DNA from: Prevotella communis
GTDB lineage: Bacteria > Bacteroidota > Bacteroidia > Bacteroidales > Bacteroidaceae
Direction of reading: 5' to 3'
Assembly: GCF_022024115.1 (NCBI RefSeq)
Contig: NZ_CP091792.1
Span: 2,604,001-2,668,000, forward strand
DNA length: 64,000 bases
Below, one piece after another: positions 12,311-23,100 of the stretch. A program made the position numbers and the translations under genes. The first letter of the stretch is position 1; every line of letters starts with the position of its first letter. The notes under the pieces were generated by a model that searched no databases, was not told the origin of the DNA, and saw nothing but the letters and a program-made list of their open reading frames with translations.

Positions 12311-12318
12311 TACCTTTG
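12311..12318 (+). promoter_or_regulatory. -7 box (TACCTTTG) for second GH115 operon
   Basis: TACCTTTG 28 nt before the ATG at 12346; it places the in-frame ATG at 12250 upstream of the transcript. Confidence 0.72.
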
Positions 12319-12345
12319 CACCCAGAAACCATTAAAACTATAAGA

Positions 12346-14847
12346 ATGAGAAGTTGTCTCTGTGGTATTTTTTTGTTGCTGGCTGTGCTTTCAGTATCAG
12401 CTAATGATAAGTTTTGTATTGCCAAAGACGGCAAGACTGCCACCATCATCGTTGACAAGAACGATTGGAAAGGCGTCATCCGTGCCGCCAACGACCTGGG
12501 TGATGACGTGCGCAAGGTGACGGGTGTTGCCGCCCCCGTCGAGTATGTCGATGTACCACAGCAACACGCCATCATCGCCGGCACCATCGGCAAAAGCCGC
12601 CTCATCGACCAGCTCATCAAGCAAAAGAAAATTGATATCAAGAGGATCAAGGGCCATTGGGAGGGCTACTATATCGATGTAGTAGATGACAATCTCGTCA
12701 TTGCAGGCAACGACAAGCGTGGTACCATCTACGGTATTTATGAGATATCCAAGCGTATTGGCGTCTCACCCTGGTATTGGATGGCAGATGCTCCCGTAGT
12801 ACATCAGGACGAACTGTACTACGACGAGGGACTTATCTACGAATGGCCTGCCGTGAAGTATCGCGGTATCTTCATCAACGACGAATGGCCTAGCTTTGGC
12901 ACATGGTGTACCAAGCATTTCGGTGGCATCAACTCCAAGGCCTATGAGAAAGTATTTGAACTGTTGCTTCGCCTGAAAGCCAACTATTTCTGGCCGGCCA
13001 TGTGGGGCACCAACTTCAACGAGGACGACCCGGAATCTCCCCGTCTGGCTGATGAGATGGGCATTGTGATGGGCACCAGTCACCACGAGCCCATGATGCG
13101 CTCACATCGTGAGTACCTGCAGCGCAAGGAACAGGTAGGTCCCTGGGACTACGCCACCAATAAGGAACGCGTGGATCAGTTCTTCCGCGAGGGTATGGAG
13201 CGCAATAAGAACTACGACAACCTCGTGACTATCGGTATGCGTGGCGACGGCGACGTAGCGATGGGTAAAGGTGATGATGCGGAAAACATGAAGACGCTCC
13301 ACAAGGTCATCGACGGCCAGCGTAAGATTATCAAGGACATCTACGGACGTGCCGATGCCGTGCCCCAGCTCTGGGCTATCTTCACCGAGGTACAGCGCTA
13401 TTATGATGCCGGCTTTACCGTACCCGATGACGTCACACTCCTTTTCTGCGACAATAATTGGGGCTACATCCGCCGTAAGGGCACGGAGAAGGAGCGCAAG
13501 CGCAAGGGCGGTCTGGGTCTCTATTATCATATCGACATGAACGGTGGCCCATGGAACGACCGTTGGGTGAACACCACCACCGTGCCCAAGCTCCGCGAAC
13601 AGCTCAACCTCGCCTACCAGAGCGGTATCGACCGCATCTGGATTATCAACGTGGGCGACCTGAAACCCAAGGAGATGCCCATCTCGTTTATCATGGACTA
13701 TGCATGGGATCCTGACTACATATACGTTGGTGATGAGCATGAATGGCTGAAAAAATGGACAAAAAGCGTGCTCGGCAATCTACCCCAATCGGACATCACC
13801 GATTGCACAGAAATCATCGAGGAGTATTCACGTCTGAACCTAATGCGCAAGCCCGAAGTACAAGTACCAGGTCTCTTCAATTATCAGGAAATGCTACACC
13901 TTAATAATATATGGCAGTCCCTCGTACTTCGTTGCGAATCGCTAAAGGAACGCATACCCGCTACCGCCCAGGATGCATTTTATCAGTTGGTATATTATCC
14001 CGCAGTAGCCTCTGCTGGTGTAGCCATGATGTATAACGCAGCTACTGTAGGCGATAGTCTAACTGTCTGCGAGCTGATGAACAAAGACGAACGACTTACA
14101 AACTATTATAATAAGGAGATGGCTGGCGGCAAATGGGAAGGTATGATGCTCGACAACCATATCGGCTACACACAGTGGTCGATTCCAGAGAAGAACCGTC
14201 ATCCCATGTCACTTGGCTATAAGGTAACTCATGACCTAAGCGCCACAAAGGAGACCAAGGAATACTCTTTCCACGCCTACCATTATCTCCATGTCGACGA
14301 TGGTTGGATGGAATATCCGCTGCTGAGTTGGAGTTTAGCCTGCATGGGAGCCTCAGACGTGATGAAGGAATGGCCGGCCGACGGCAGCGGTCCAAAACTG
14401 GAGTACGACATAGACCTGTCTCCCACCGACGGCAAGGGAACCATAGCCATCGGCATTCTGCCCACACAAGACATCGTGCCTGCCCGCGGCCTGCGCCTTG
14501 GGGTACAGATTGACGACCAGCCGATGCAGGTTATTGATGCCCGTCAAGGTCTGCACGACGAATTCCAGGAATACACACCGAAGAACCTCGCCCAGTCAAA
14601 GAACCTGAAGGCTCTCCCACCCCACAACAACCTGTTGCTTAGCGGTTGGAAGGACGGCAGGAAGATGCTGCGCCGCGACGAAGTGTTTGACAATATCCGC
14701 TGGCTGGAGGTGAATTTCGCCAACACCACTCCTGGCAAGCATCAACTGAAGCTCATCATGATTGATCCCGAGATCGTTATCGAGACCATCGTGGTAAACC
14801 CCGACAACAATCGCTACAGCTACTTCGGAGCACCAGAAAGACAATAA
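12346..14847 (+). CDS. GH115 xylan alpha-1,2-glucuronidase (second copy)
   Basis: 833 residues from the ATG at 12346, which begins a signal peptide (MRSCLCGIFLLLAVLSVSA); an upstream ATG at 12250 would precede the promoter. Same GH115 blocks as the copy at 4777 but clearly divergent: GTIYGIYEISKRIGVSPWYW, KYRGIFINDEWPSFG, TSHHEPMMRS, MRGDGDVAMGKG, CDNNWGYIRR, INVGDLKPKEMPISFIMDYA, C-terminal domain ending SYFGAPERQ. Two divergent GH115 paralogues suggest action on different xylan decorations or chain positions (inference). Before the IS insertion the CE1 gene at 16484 would have followed after about 30 bp; the TAA stop now overlaps the left target-site duplicate by one base. Confidence 0.92.
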   Translation: MRSCLCGIFLLLAVLSVSANDKFCIAKDGKTATIIVDKNDWKGVIRAANDLGDDVRKVTGVAAPVEYVDVPQQHAIIAGTIGKSRLIDQLIKQKKIDIKRIKGHWEGYYIDVVDDNLVIAGNDKRGTIYGIYEISKRIGVSPWYWMADAPVVHQDELYYDEGLIYEWPAVKYRGIFINDEWPSFGTWCTKHFGGINSKAYEKVFELLLRLKANYFWPAMWGTNFNEDDPESPRLADEMGIVMGTSHHEPMMRSHREYLQRKEQVGPWDYATNKERVDQFFREGMERNKNYDNLVTIGMRGDGDVAMGKGDDAENMKTLHKVIDGQRKIIKDIYGRADAVPQLWAIFTEVQRYYDAGFTVPDDVTLLFCDNNWGYIRRKGTEKERKRKGGLGLYYHIDMNGGPWNDRWVNTTTVPKLREQLNLAYQSGIDRIWIINVGDLKPKEMPISFIMDYAWDPDYIYVGDEHEWLKKWTKSVLGNLPQSDITDCTEIIEEYSRLNLMRKPEVQVPGLFNYQEMLHLNNIWQSLVLRCESLKERIPATAQDAFYQLVYYPAVASAGVAMMYNAATVGDSLTVCELMNKDERLTNYYNKEMAGGKWEGMMLDNHIGYTQWSIPEKNRHPMSLGYKVTHDLSATKETKEYSFHAYHYLHVDDGWMEYPLLSWSLACMGASDVMKEWPADGSGPKLEYDIDLSPTDGKGTIAIGILPTQDIVPARGLRLGVQIDDQPMQVIDARQGLHDEFQEYTPKNLAQSKNLKALPPHNNLLLSGWKDGRKMLRRDEVFDNIRWLEVNFANTTPGKHQLKLIMIDPEIVIETIVVNPDNNRYSYFGAPERQ

Positions 14848-14854
14848 CACCTAA
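14847..14854. repeat. Left target-site duplication of IS (ACACCTAA)
   Basis: 8-bp ACACCTAA, repeated exactly at 16454-16461 on the other side of the insertion sequence. Confidence 0.9.
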
Positions 14855-16453
14855 CTAAAGTTTCGCAAGTGATGGCGCACCTGCATAATTTAACATAAAA
14901 TAGGAATAAAAATGGCTTCGAAGTTTGCTCAACTCACTGAAAATGAGTAACTTTATAGTCGCCAAACAATAAAGTTCAAACTTAGAAGCCGTGAGCAAAG
15001 GTACAACAATTATTTCAGATTTGAGAAGCTTTTTCTCAGAAAATGAGAATAACCGTGCAATTAATGCGATTATGAGAGTGATGGAGTGCATAAACATACG
15101 TCCGGAGCAGATAGGGCCAGAGAAGAAAGAGAACTGCAAGTTCACGAACGTGCAGGTCCTTAATCTTTTGATGCTGTTCCCTTTCTTCGTCGTCAGGAAT
15201 GCATACCGGTACTCTGGCTCTTCATTAAGCCGCTTGTTCTGTTGTGAGAAGGACATGTTCTATCGTTTTATGAATGATGGTGATATCAAGTGGCGCAAAC
15301 TGCTGTATGCGATGAACCTCCAGCTGCTGCGTAAGATCAGCCGTAGCACCGAGGCTGAGCATGACAAGCCTGTCTGCCTGATTATCGATGACACAGACGC
15401 TCCAAAGAGTGGTCGCAAGAGTGAACTTATCGGCAAGGTTTTCTCTCATATCCAACATAAGAGCATCCTCGGCTACAAATGTCTGACGCTGCTTCTGTGC
15501 GATGGCATGAGCCAATTGTTTCTCGATTTCTCGCTTCATGGTGAAGAAGGCAGTAATCCTGACAAGAAGCAAGGGTTGACGGACAAGCAACGCAGTGAGC
15601 GTTTCTCTGCCGACTATACGGGGCAATGTGTTGAGGAGCGCATAAAAGAATACACCATGAAGAAGACTGACAAGGCAATCGAGATGGTGAAGTACGCTAT
15701 CAAGCGTGGAATACGTTTCGACTATCTGCTGGTTGACAGTTGGTTTACCAGTGCAGACTTCGTTCGCCTGATTACCAGCCGCCACATCAAGTGTCATTTG
15801 ATTGGTATGATAAAGATTGGAAAAACCAAATACCACACCCAGTGGGGTGATTTGACTGCTAAGCAGATTATCAAGAAGCTCCAGAAGCAGGGTCTCACCA
15901 AACATAACAGGACACTCAGATGTACCTACTGCACCATCGATGTGAAGTTTGCAGGTACCACCGTGCGTTTGTTCTTCTCGAAACGAGGCAGGAATGGGCT
16001 TTGGAATGGATTGCTCACTACGGACCTCTCGCTTAGTTTTCTCAAAGCATACAGGACGTACGCTATCCGCTGGACTACCGAGGTGGCTTATCACGACCAG
16101 AAGCAACTGCTCGACTTCGGCAGATGTCAGAGCGTACACTTCTCTGCACAGATTGCCAGCTTTACGCTGATCATGATGCAGTACAACATACTTTGCACGG
16201 TGAAGCGGTTTGAAGCCTACGAAACCGTCGGGGCGCTCTTCCGTGATACCACTGGCAACACTCTCGAGCTGTCCGCTTCGGACAGGATATGGGAACTTAT
16301 ATTGGACACCATCCTGGAAATCGCAGAGATGATCTCTGCCGATGCCAGTGAACTGCTTTCTGCGGTTATTGATGCCAATCCTAAGTTCCATAAGCTATAT
16401 CAAATGTATAAATTAGTCGCTTGATGAATGAATATTCACTTGCGAAAGTTCAG
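14855..16453 (+). mobile_element. IS4-family insertion sequence, complete, 1599 bp
   Basis: Bounded by imperfect 17-bp inverted repeats: left CTAAAGTTTCGCAAGTG (14855-14871), right end reading CTGAACTTTCGCAAGTG on the minus strand (15 of 17 identical). Flanked by exact 8-bp duplicates of ACACCTAA (14847-14854, 16454-16461). One intact transposase occupies 14991-16424. Intact ends and perfect duplicates suggest a recent insertion. It separates a GH115 from a CE1 gene that were about 30 bp apart, so CE1 expression may now be reduced or driven from the IS. Confidence 0.95.
14991..16424 (+). CDS. IS4-family DDE transposase
   Basis: 477 residues with GTG start (14991). DDE motifs: LIIDDTDAPKSG (Asp about 133), LLVDSWFTS (Asp about 249), and the IS4 signature Y(2)R(3)E(6)K satisfied exactly by YAIRWTTEVAYHDQK with catalytic Glu about 364. 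N-terminal zone with RYSGSSLSRLF and MFYRFMNDGDIKW is typical of the family's DNA-binding part. No frameshift or stop, so it is probably active. Possible alternative start codons further in were not favoured because the GTG frame is open and conserved-looking from residue 1. Confidence 0.95.
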   Translation: MSKGTTIISDLRSFFSENENNRAINAIMRVMECINIRPEQIGPEKKENCKFTNVQVLNLLMLFPFFVVRNAYRYSGSSLSRLFCCEKDMFYRFMNDGDIKWRKLLYAMNLQLLRKISRSTEAEHDKPVCLIIDDTDAPKSGRKSELIGKVFSHIQHKSILGYKCLTLLLCDGMSQLFLDFSLHGEEGSNPDKKQGLTDKQRSERFSADYTGQCVEERIKEYTMKKTDKAIEMVKYAIKRGIRFDYLLVDSWFTSADFVRLITSRHIKCHLIGMIKIGKTKYHTQWGDLTAKQIIKKLQKQGLTKHNRTLRCTYCTIDVKFAGTTVRLFFSKRGRNGLWNGLLTTDLSLSFLKAYRTYAIRWTTEVAYHDQKQLLDFGRCQSVHFSAQIASFTLIMMQYNILCTVKRFEAYETVGALFRDTTGNTLELSASDRIWELILDTILEIAEMISADASELLSAVIDANPKFHKLYQMYKLVA

Positions 16454-16461
16454 ACACCTAA
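16454..16461. repeat. Right target-site duplication of IS (ACACCTAA)
   Basis: Exact copy of 14847-14854. It lies 22 bp before the CE1 start codon, so the insertion left the CE1 coding sequence intact. Confidence 0.9.
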
Positions 16462-16483
16462 TATAAAAGACTAAATAACCATT

Positions 16484-18259
16484 ATGAAACAAACCATTTT
16501 ATTGCTATTCCTATTTATAGTAGGACTAACGCCTGCCAAGGCCGACAACATCACCGTTGACGGCACCAATCGTTCGTACAATGTCATAGTACCTAAGAAC
16601 TTAGGCGAAGGTCGTCCGCTTCTTATCTTCTGTCATGGGTATAATCAGGATGCCGGTTGGATGCAGAACAGCGAGTTCAAAAATGACCAGGTGAGTATGG
16701 AGGCGGTATGCGACACAGCCAAGTTTGTCTGTGTATTCCCCAATGGCATCAACAAATCATGGGACACCAGTGGCAATCGCGACATTAACTTTATCAAAGC
16801 CATCATCGACAAGATGGTGACACAGCATAAGATTGACCGTAACCGCGTCTATCTGGGCGGATTCTCCATGGGCGGCATGCTGACCTATCACGCCATGAAC
16901 AAAATACCCGACCTCATCGCAGCCTTTGCCCCCTGTAGTGGCTATCCTATGGGTGGTGCTACCGCCAATGCTAACGTACGAGCCATTCCCATCCTGCATA
17001 TCCACGGCACAAGCGACGAGACCTGCGCCTTTAGTGGTGCGCAACCGGCCCTCAACGTATGGATCAGACATAACGGTTGTCCCACTACGGCAAAGGTCAC
17101 CAACAATTATAATGGCTTCGGCGGCTGCAAGATGCACGTCTGGGGACCCGGCAACGACGGTTCCGAGGTGCGTCTGCTGGAATTACCCAACAAAGGACAC
17201 TGGATTTGCAAAGAGAAGCAGGTATATACTGGTAAGGAGATATGGAACTTCTGCAAGCGCTTCTCACTGAACAAGACCACGCCCAACGTCAAGATCACCT
17301 CACCTGCCACAGGTGAGAAGTATGTCGGCTTTGGTCCGAAGAACGAAGTGACCTTCCCCGATATCACCATCACAGCCACCGCAGACGATCCCAACGGTAC
17401 GGTAGAGAAAGTGGAGTTTTACGATGGAAACACGCTATTGGCCACCTGCACGGAAAAGCCCTATAGTGCCACGTTGACAGGAGCAACTGCCGCCAAGCAC
17501 ACGCTGAAAGCCGTTGCCACAGACAACGACGGAGAGACGAGTACAGCAACCATTGAGGTTACATTCCAGGCTCCCACCTCATTGAGCCTCGCCACAGGCT
17601 TCACAGAAGGAGGTGCTGTTCCCGCGGGATGGACCACCTACGACAGTAGCGAGAAACGTACGGGCTACAGCAGCGGATTCTCTTCCGGATGCCGCGTGTT
17701 GCAGTTCACCGGCACCACGAAAGGCTTCAGCTACGGTCTTTACTTCCGCAACATCAATGGCAATAAACATCAGGGCTACGCTAAGTACGGCCTAAAAGAT
17801 GCCGGTACAACAGTCAGCATGGCCCCTGGCCACTACACCCTGAAATATAAGATGTGCAACTGGAACATGGCCGACTTTGGTCCTATAGAAATCCATATTG
17901 AGAAGCGCACGGGCAATGTCAGCATAGCCAGTCAGACCTATACGCCCAATATCAACATCGGCAATAAGACAGACAATAACTTCAGCAGTCCTGCCCAACA
18001 GACTTTTGAGTTTGACATCACAGAACAAGGAGACTATGTCATCGCCATCTACAGTGCTGCATCAGAATGGAGCGACGCCATCATCGGACAGATGTATATC
18101 ATGAACAACAGTTATGTGGCAACGGGGATTCATACCACCCAAGCATCCCAAGAGGGAAATGAGAGAATCTACAACTTGCAGGGGCAGAACATCAGGAGTC
18201 TGTCCCAGCAAAAACCAGGCATATATATTAGTAACGGTAAAAAGATTATAAAAAGGTAA
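16484..18259 (+). CDS. Secreted CE1-type (PHB-depolymerase-like) esterase with Ig-like and carbohydrate-binding-like domains
   Basis: 591 residues. Signal peptide ends AKA. Catalytic domain about 20-265: oxyanion segment LLIFCHGYNQDAG, nucleophile Ser about 128 in GGFSMGGML, Asp region HIHGTSDETC, and His in NKGHWICK. Then a bacterial Ig-like domain (about 270-365, VEKVEFYDGNTLLATCTEKP), a galactose-binding-like beta-sandwich (about 370-545, GFSYGLYFRNINGN), and a C-terminal tail IYNLQGQ...GIYISNGKKIIKR. CE1 members of this shape act as acetyl-xylan or feruloyl esterases; which one is not readable from sequence. Formerly second gene of the GH115 operon, now cut off by the IS. Ended by the strong terminator at 18268-18300. 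Confidence 0.85.
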   Translation: MKQTILLLFLFIVGLTPAKADNITVDGTNRSYNVIVPKNLGEGRPLLIFCHGYNQDAGWMQNSEFKNDQVSMEAVCDTAKFVCVFPNGINKSWDTSGNRDINFIKAIIDKMVTQHKIDRNRVYLGGFSMGGMLTYHAMNKIPDLIAAFAPCSGYPMGGATANANVRAIPILHIHGTSDETCAFSGAQPALNVWIRHNGCPTTAKVTNNYNGFGGCKMHVWGPGNDGSEVRLLELPNKGHWICKEKQVYTGKEIWNFCKRFSLNKTTPNVKITSPATGEKYVGFGPKNEVTFPDITITATADDPNGTVEKVEFYDGNTLLATCTEKPYSATLTGATAAKHTLKAVATDNDGETSTATIEVTFQAPTSLSLATGFTEGGAVPAGWTTYDSSEKRTGYSSGFSSGCRVLQFTGTTKGFSYGLYFRNINGNKHQGYAKYGLKDAGTTVSMAPGHYTLKYKMCNWNMADFGPIEIHIEKRTGNVSIASQTYTPNINIGNKTDNNFSSPAQQTFEFDITEQGDYVIAIYSAASEWSDAIIGQMYIMNNSYVATGIHTTQASQEGNERIYNLQGQNIRSLSQQKPGIYISNGKKIIKR

Positions 18260-18267
18260 CACGAGAG

Positions 18268-18300
18268 TCCGGGTCTTCAACAGCAAGACCCGGATTTTTA
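18268..18300 (+). terminator. Intrinsic terminator after CE1 gene
   Basis: Perfect 10-bp GC-rich stem TCCGGGTCTT / AAGACCCGGA (18268-18277 with 18285-18294), 7-nt loop, then TTTTTATTTTAT. Confidence 0.93.
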
Positions 18301-18363
18301 TTTTATCCTATTATTATATTATTAAATCCTACATAAATTCTTTTTTATATCATATATTCTTTG

Positions 18364-18371
18364 TAATTTTG
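18364..18371 (+). promoter_or_regulatory. -7 box (TAATTTTG) for GH29 operon
   Basis: TAATTTTG 28 nt before the ATG at 18399; upstream is AT-rich with a T-run near the -33 position rather than a clear TTG. Confidence 0.65.
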
Positions 18372-18398
18372 CACCCATTATTACAACCAATAAACAAT

Positions 18399-20135
18399 AT
18401 GCGTAAAACCCTATTATTTCTCGTTTTATACCTCATGGGAGTGTCGTGTTGGTCACAATCAAAACCATATGGTCCTATACCCAGTGAAAAACAATTGCAC
18501 TGGCAGGAGATGGAAATGTATGCTTTTATCCACTACTCCATGAACACCTATACCGATCAGGAGTGGGGATTTGGCAACGAAGACTTGAAGTTGTTTAATC
18601 CCTCTGACCTTGACTGTCGCCAGTGGGCACGCGTCTGCAAACAAGCAGGCATGAAGGGTATCATTTTCACGGCTAAGCATCATTGTGGTTTCTGCATGTG
18701 GCCTTCGAAATATACAGAGTATAGCGTTAAGAACACACCATGGAAAGATGGCAAAGGTGATGTTGTGAAAGAGTTGGCCGATGCTTGTCGCGAGGAAGGA
18801 CTGAAGTTCGCCGTCTATCTCTCACCGTGGGACAGAAATCATCCAGACTACGGTAAACCAGAATACATTACCTATTTTCGCAATCAGTTGCGCGAATTGC
18901 TCACCCAATATGGCGACATCTTTGAGGTGTGGTTCGATGGTGCCAACGGTGGTGACGGATGGTATGGCGGTGCCAACGAGGTACGTCGTATTGATGGACG
19001 CACCTACTACGAATGGGCCGAAACATTCAAGATGATTCGCGAGTTGCAGCCCAATGCTGTCATCTGGAACGATGGTGGCGACCGTGGTGATCTGCGCTGG
19101 GTGGGTACTGAGGCTGGCAATGTGGGCGAGACAAACTGGAGTCTGATGCCTTCGGAGGGCGACACCCCCTATCATATGCTGCATTTCGGAGTAGAAAACG
19201 GCGACGTATGGTGCCCTGGCGAAACGAATACCAGTATCCGTCCAGGCTGGTTCTACCACGAGACAGAAAACGAACACGTGAAGAGTCTGTCGAAACTCAT
19301 GGACACGTATTATAAATCAGTAGGCCGCAACTCCACCCTACTACTTAATTTCCCCATCGCCCCCAACGGACGCATTCATTCCAACGACAGCCTGCGTGGT
19401 ATTGCCTTCAAAAAGATGATAGACCATATATTCAAGAAGAATATCATCAAGGAAGTGAAGGCGCCCAAGCTTACAAGCGGGTCTTACATCATCAACTTCA
19501 ATAAGCCCACATCATTTAACCGTTTCCTAGCAGAGGAGAATATCGCTTTAGGACAACGTGTCAAGAAGTTCACTTTAGAAGCTCTCGTCGATGGACAATG
19601 GCGGTCTTTAAAGGACGCATTGGTAGATAATGGTGATGGTCTCACCACAGTAGGCCACCGCCGCATTATCTGCTTCCCAACAGTCAAAGCCACAAAGCTC
19701 CGTTTCTCAATTACTGATACGAAAGCTGAACCAATCATTAAGAAACTGGGCGTTTACCTCGCTCCTGAACTCACAGCCGACATTCAGGATTCTGGTGAGA
19801 AGAAGTCATCAGACCTGCATATATTCTTCAGCAGTCCCACACAGATGATGATTGACTGGGACCAAGAACAGACATTTACGACCTTCCGTTACTTGCCACC
19901 ACAAGGAACAAAGGATGGCCTTATCACTCACTACACCCTTTGGGCCTCTACAGACTGGTCACATTGGACCAAGCTTGCATCGGGAGAATTCTCTAACATT
20001 GTTAATAATCCCATATGGCAGACCATTAAGTTCCCTGCCACCAAAGCCCGCATCATCAAATTCGATGCAGACCGACTGGCCGAGGGTAGCCGCATGGGCT
20101 ATAGAGATATTGATATACACCCAAAACGCAAATAG
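18399..20135 (+). CDS. GH29 alpha-L-fucosidase
   Basis: 578 residues from the ATG at 18399 (signal peptide MRKTLLFLVLYLMGVSCWSQ); an in-frame upstream TTG lies inside the promoter. GH29 barrel signatures: WQEMEMYAFIHYSMNTYTDQ, GMKGIIFTAKHHCGFCMWPS, KFAVYLSPWDRNHPDYG, and the retaining nucleophile Asp about 180 in FEVWFDGANG. C-terminal beta-sandwich (about 370-578) resembles an F5/8-type discoidin module. GH29 removes terminal alpha-L-fucose; some act on related sugars such as alpha-L-galactose, which would suit a complex xylan. The next gene starts 4 bp after the stop, so they are translationally coupled. Confidence 0.9.
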   Translation: MRKTLLFLVLYLMGVSCWSQSKPYGPIPSEKQLHWQEMEMYAFIHYSMNTYTDQEWGFGNEDLKLFNPSDLDCRQWARVCKQAGMKGIIFTAKHHCGFCMWPSKYTEYSVKNTPWKDGKGDVVKELADACREEGLKFAVYLSPWDRNHPDYGKPEYITYFRNQLRELLTQYGDIFEVWFDGANGGDGWYGGANEVRRIDGRTYYEWAETFKMIRELQPNAVIWNDGGDRGDLRWVGTEAGNVGETNWSLMPSEGDTPYHMLHFGVENGDVWCPGETNTSIRPGWFYHETENEHVKSLSKLMDTYYKSVGRNSTLLLNFPIAPNGRIHSNDSLRGIAFKKMIDHIFKKNIIKEVKAPKLTSGSYIINFNKPTSFNRFLAEENIALGQRVKKFTLEALVDGQWRSLKDALVDNGDGLTTVGHRRIICFPTVKATKLRFSITDTKAEPIIKKLGVYLAPELTADIQDSGEKKSSDLHIFFSSPTQMMIDWDQEQTFTTFRYLPPQGTKDGLITHYTLWASTDWSHWTKLASGEFSNIVNNPIWQTIKFPATKARIIKFDADRLAEGSRMGYRDIDIHPKRK

Positions 20136-20139
20136 ACTA

Positions 20140-23100
20140 ATGAAACGAATCCTATTACTCATCATGCCATTGTGGGTTGGCATCATCCACCTGCATATTG
20201 TGGCACAAGAGAGAGTTTATACCTTGCTTGATTGGAAATTCAAAGATGCTTCTCAAGAATTAAAGCTCAATATGAGTGAATACAAGCTAGACTTCAACCA
20301 TCCTCTGCCTTATACTGATATGCAGAAAGAATGGAAGGTGGCAGCAGAACTGAAGTGCGGAACACTCGGAACAGAACAGGTGTTTGTTTGTAAGGAGGGA
20401 AAAGCGACTCATCTTCTGGGCAAAAACTCGCTATTTGGTGACATTTCTCTAGGTTATGACAACATGCACAGGCAGTTCTTTGTAGAAGTGATTGACAAAA
20501 ACGAACAGCCGCATCGTCTGTGTGCCGGTCCTACTGTCATAACGGGACAATGGTATCGGGTGAGTGCCACAGCACATTATGACGCCCAAAAAGACGAGTC
20601 TGTGCTTGAACTGAACGTTGACGGTACAAGTGACATGTTGCGCTATCCAGGCAAAGCATTGCGCCATAATGCCTCTCTATGGGTGTTGGGACACGGATTC
20701 CCCAGTGGTTTTCCCAACTCTTTGCAAGTGCGTGAAGGAGCAATCCGCAACCTTGAAATCAGCGGTGCACCTCTGCCTCGTGTGGCAGGTCAGAATCCCC
20801 TCTTCACAGACCGATTCACAGCCGATCCCGCGTTCACTGTGATAGGAAACACCGTCTATGCTTATGTAGGAGAAGACTGTGCTGGACCTGGCGGATGGTT
20901 CAATATGCCTCGCTGGCTGTGTTATTCATCCACAGACATGAAACATTGGACCGCACATGGCCCTGTACTCAAGGCTGCCGATTTCCCCTATGCGTCTCCT
21001 GGTGGTTCATGGGCTGGTCAGGTAGTGGAGCGAGACGGCAAATTCTATTACTATGTCACCTTGGATTATAAAAACAAGCCTGAACATGCCATTGATGTGG
21101 CTGTGAGCGATTCACCTACGGGTCCCTTTACACCAGCAAGAATAGATGGCACACCGTTAATTACAGATGACATGACTCCCGATTCCCATCGTGGCAATGC
21201 CGACATCGACCCGACGGTGCTGATTGACGATGATGGAACTCCTTGGATGGCATGGGGCAATGGCGACTGCTATATGGTACGACTGAAGAAAAACATGATA
21301 GAGCTGGATGGAGAAGTCAAGAAAGTACCGATGCGCAATTATAGCGAGGGACCTTGGCTCTTTAAACGTGGCAACCTGTATTACAACGTATATGCTTCTG
21401 ATGCTCCAGGCGTACAGTCAGAACAAATGGCCTATTCCACAGCGGAACAAATGGAGGGTCCATGGACCTATCGAGGATTTGTCAGCACCTCGGCCAATCA
21501 TGGCTTCACCATCCATCCTTCGGTCATTCAGTTCAAGGGCAAATGGTATTACATCTATCACGATGGTTCCTACCAGCTTGAAGGAGCTCCTGGAGGCGAT
21601 TGTCGCCGCAGTGTGTGCGCCGAGAATCTGTATTTCAATACTGATGGCACCATGCAGTTTGTTCCTCTGACACAAGAGGGACTGAGCGAAAAGAATGATT
21701 TACTATCGACACTCCGCTCGGTCGAAGGACGCTTGCAAGACAAAAAATCTCGACAGCCAACACCGTTGAAGCAGTGGTGCACAACTCAAATCACGGGTGG
21801 CGACTGGCTATTGTTGGAACAGAAGGATATGGAGTTCGTGAGTTCCCTCAGTGCTGACCGTTTGCTCTATTTCTTTCGTCAACGTGTGGGACTTCCACAG
21901 CCCGAAGGGTGTTTTCCTTATGGAGGATGGGAATCGACAGATTTGAGGGGGCACACCTTAGGACACTATCTCACAACGCTGAGCCTTTTTTATTTTCAGA
22001 GTGGTGACACAGAGGCAAAGAAAACGGTGGATTACATAGTCGGTGTATTGAGGGAGGTACAGATGAAAGGTGGCAGTGGATATGTCAGTGCCTTTGGCGA
22101 AGAAATGCTCAACCGTGTGGAAACAGACGGCAGCGGATGGGCACCATACTACACACTTCACAAAATCTTGCAAGGTCTCCTTGATGCTCATCGATATACT
22201 GGCAATGAGATGGCTCTGACCATTGCCAGCGAGATGGGCGACTACATTTATCTGCGTACAACACGACTGCAGGACAAGGAACTTTGGCGTCACAATATGG
22301 ACGTGCAGGAAGTGGGAGGCTTTGCAGAGGCAATGCTCAACCTCTATCAGGAGACGAAACACGAGCAGCATCTGAAAGCTGGACAGTTCTTCCAACAGAC
22401 AGACAAACTCCTGCCATCGGCAGGTGGTCACGATATACTGGATGACAAGCGGACACCAAACTTCCATCACGCAAACAGCACAATACCACAGTTCATCGCA
22501 GCAGAACGTGAGTATGAGATCTCAGGCGACAAGACCTTGCTTTTAGCTGCTGTGAATTTTTGGAAACACGTCACGTTGCATCGCACCTACTGCAATGGTT
22601 CCACAGGCAATCATGAGCACTGGAACCTACCTCCTGACCATATCGGAGAGGAACTCGATGGACAGGCCGGCGAGACTTGCTGCACCAATAACCTTATCAA
22701 GCTCTCGAACGACCTTTTCCGCATCACCCGGCAGCCCCAATATGCCGAGTATGTGGAACGAGCCACCCTCAATCACATCATGGGCAGCATAAATCCTGAA
22801 AACGCTAACTTCATGTACTTCCATACACAATTACCTGGCTCCTTCAAAACCTACGGAAAGAATACTGACGTATTTTGGTGCTGTACGGGTACTGGAATGG
22901 AGAACCACGTGCGTTACGGACAATCGGTCTTTTTCTCCGATGCCGACACCCTCTACGTCAGTCAGTTCTTTCCTGCGCAACTCAACTGGACAGACAAGAA
23001 GATGATTGTAGAACAGACAGGCGACCTCACGCACGATACATTTATAAGAATCCGCATCACTAAAGGAAGCGGACGTGCAGTGCTGAAAATCCGCATTCCC

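Noticed and set aside
15225..16391. Long open frame (388 codons) antisense to the transposase
   Set aside because: No family features; it mirrors the codon bias of the transposase and starts and ends inside the IS.
19852..20139. In-frame extension of the GH43-GH127 fusion back into GH29
   Set aside because: It overlaps the GH29 coding sequence in another frame; the ATG at 20140 begins a signal peptide.
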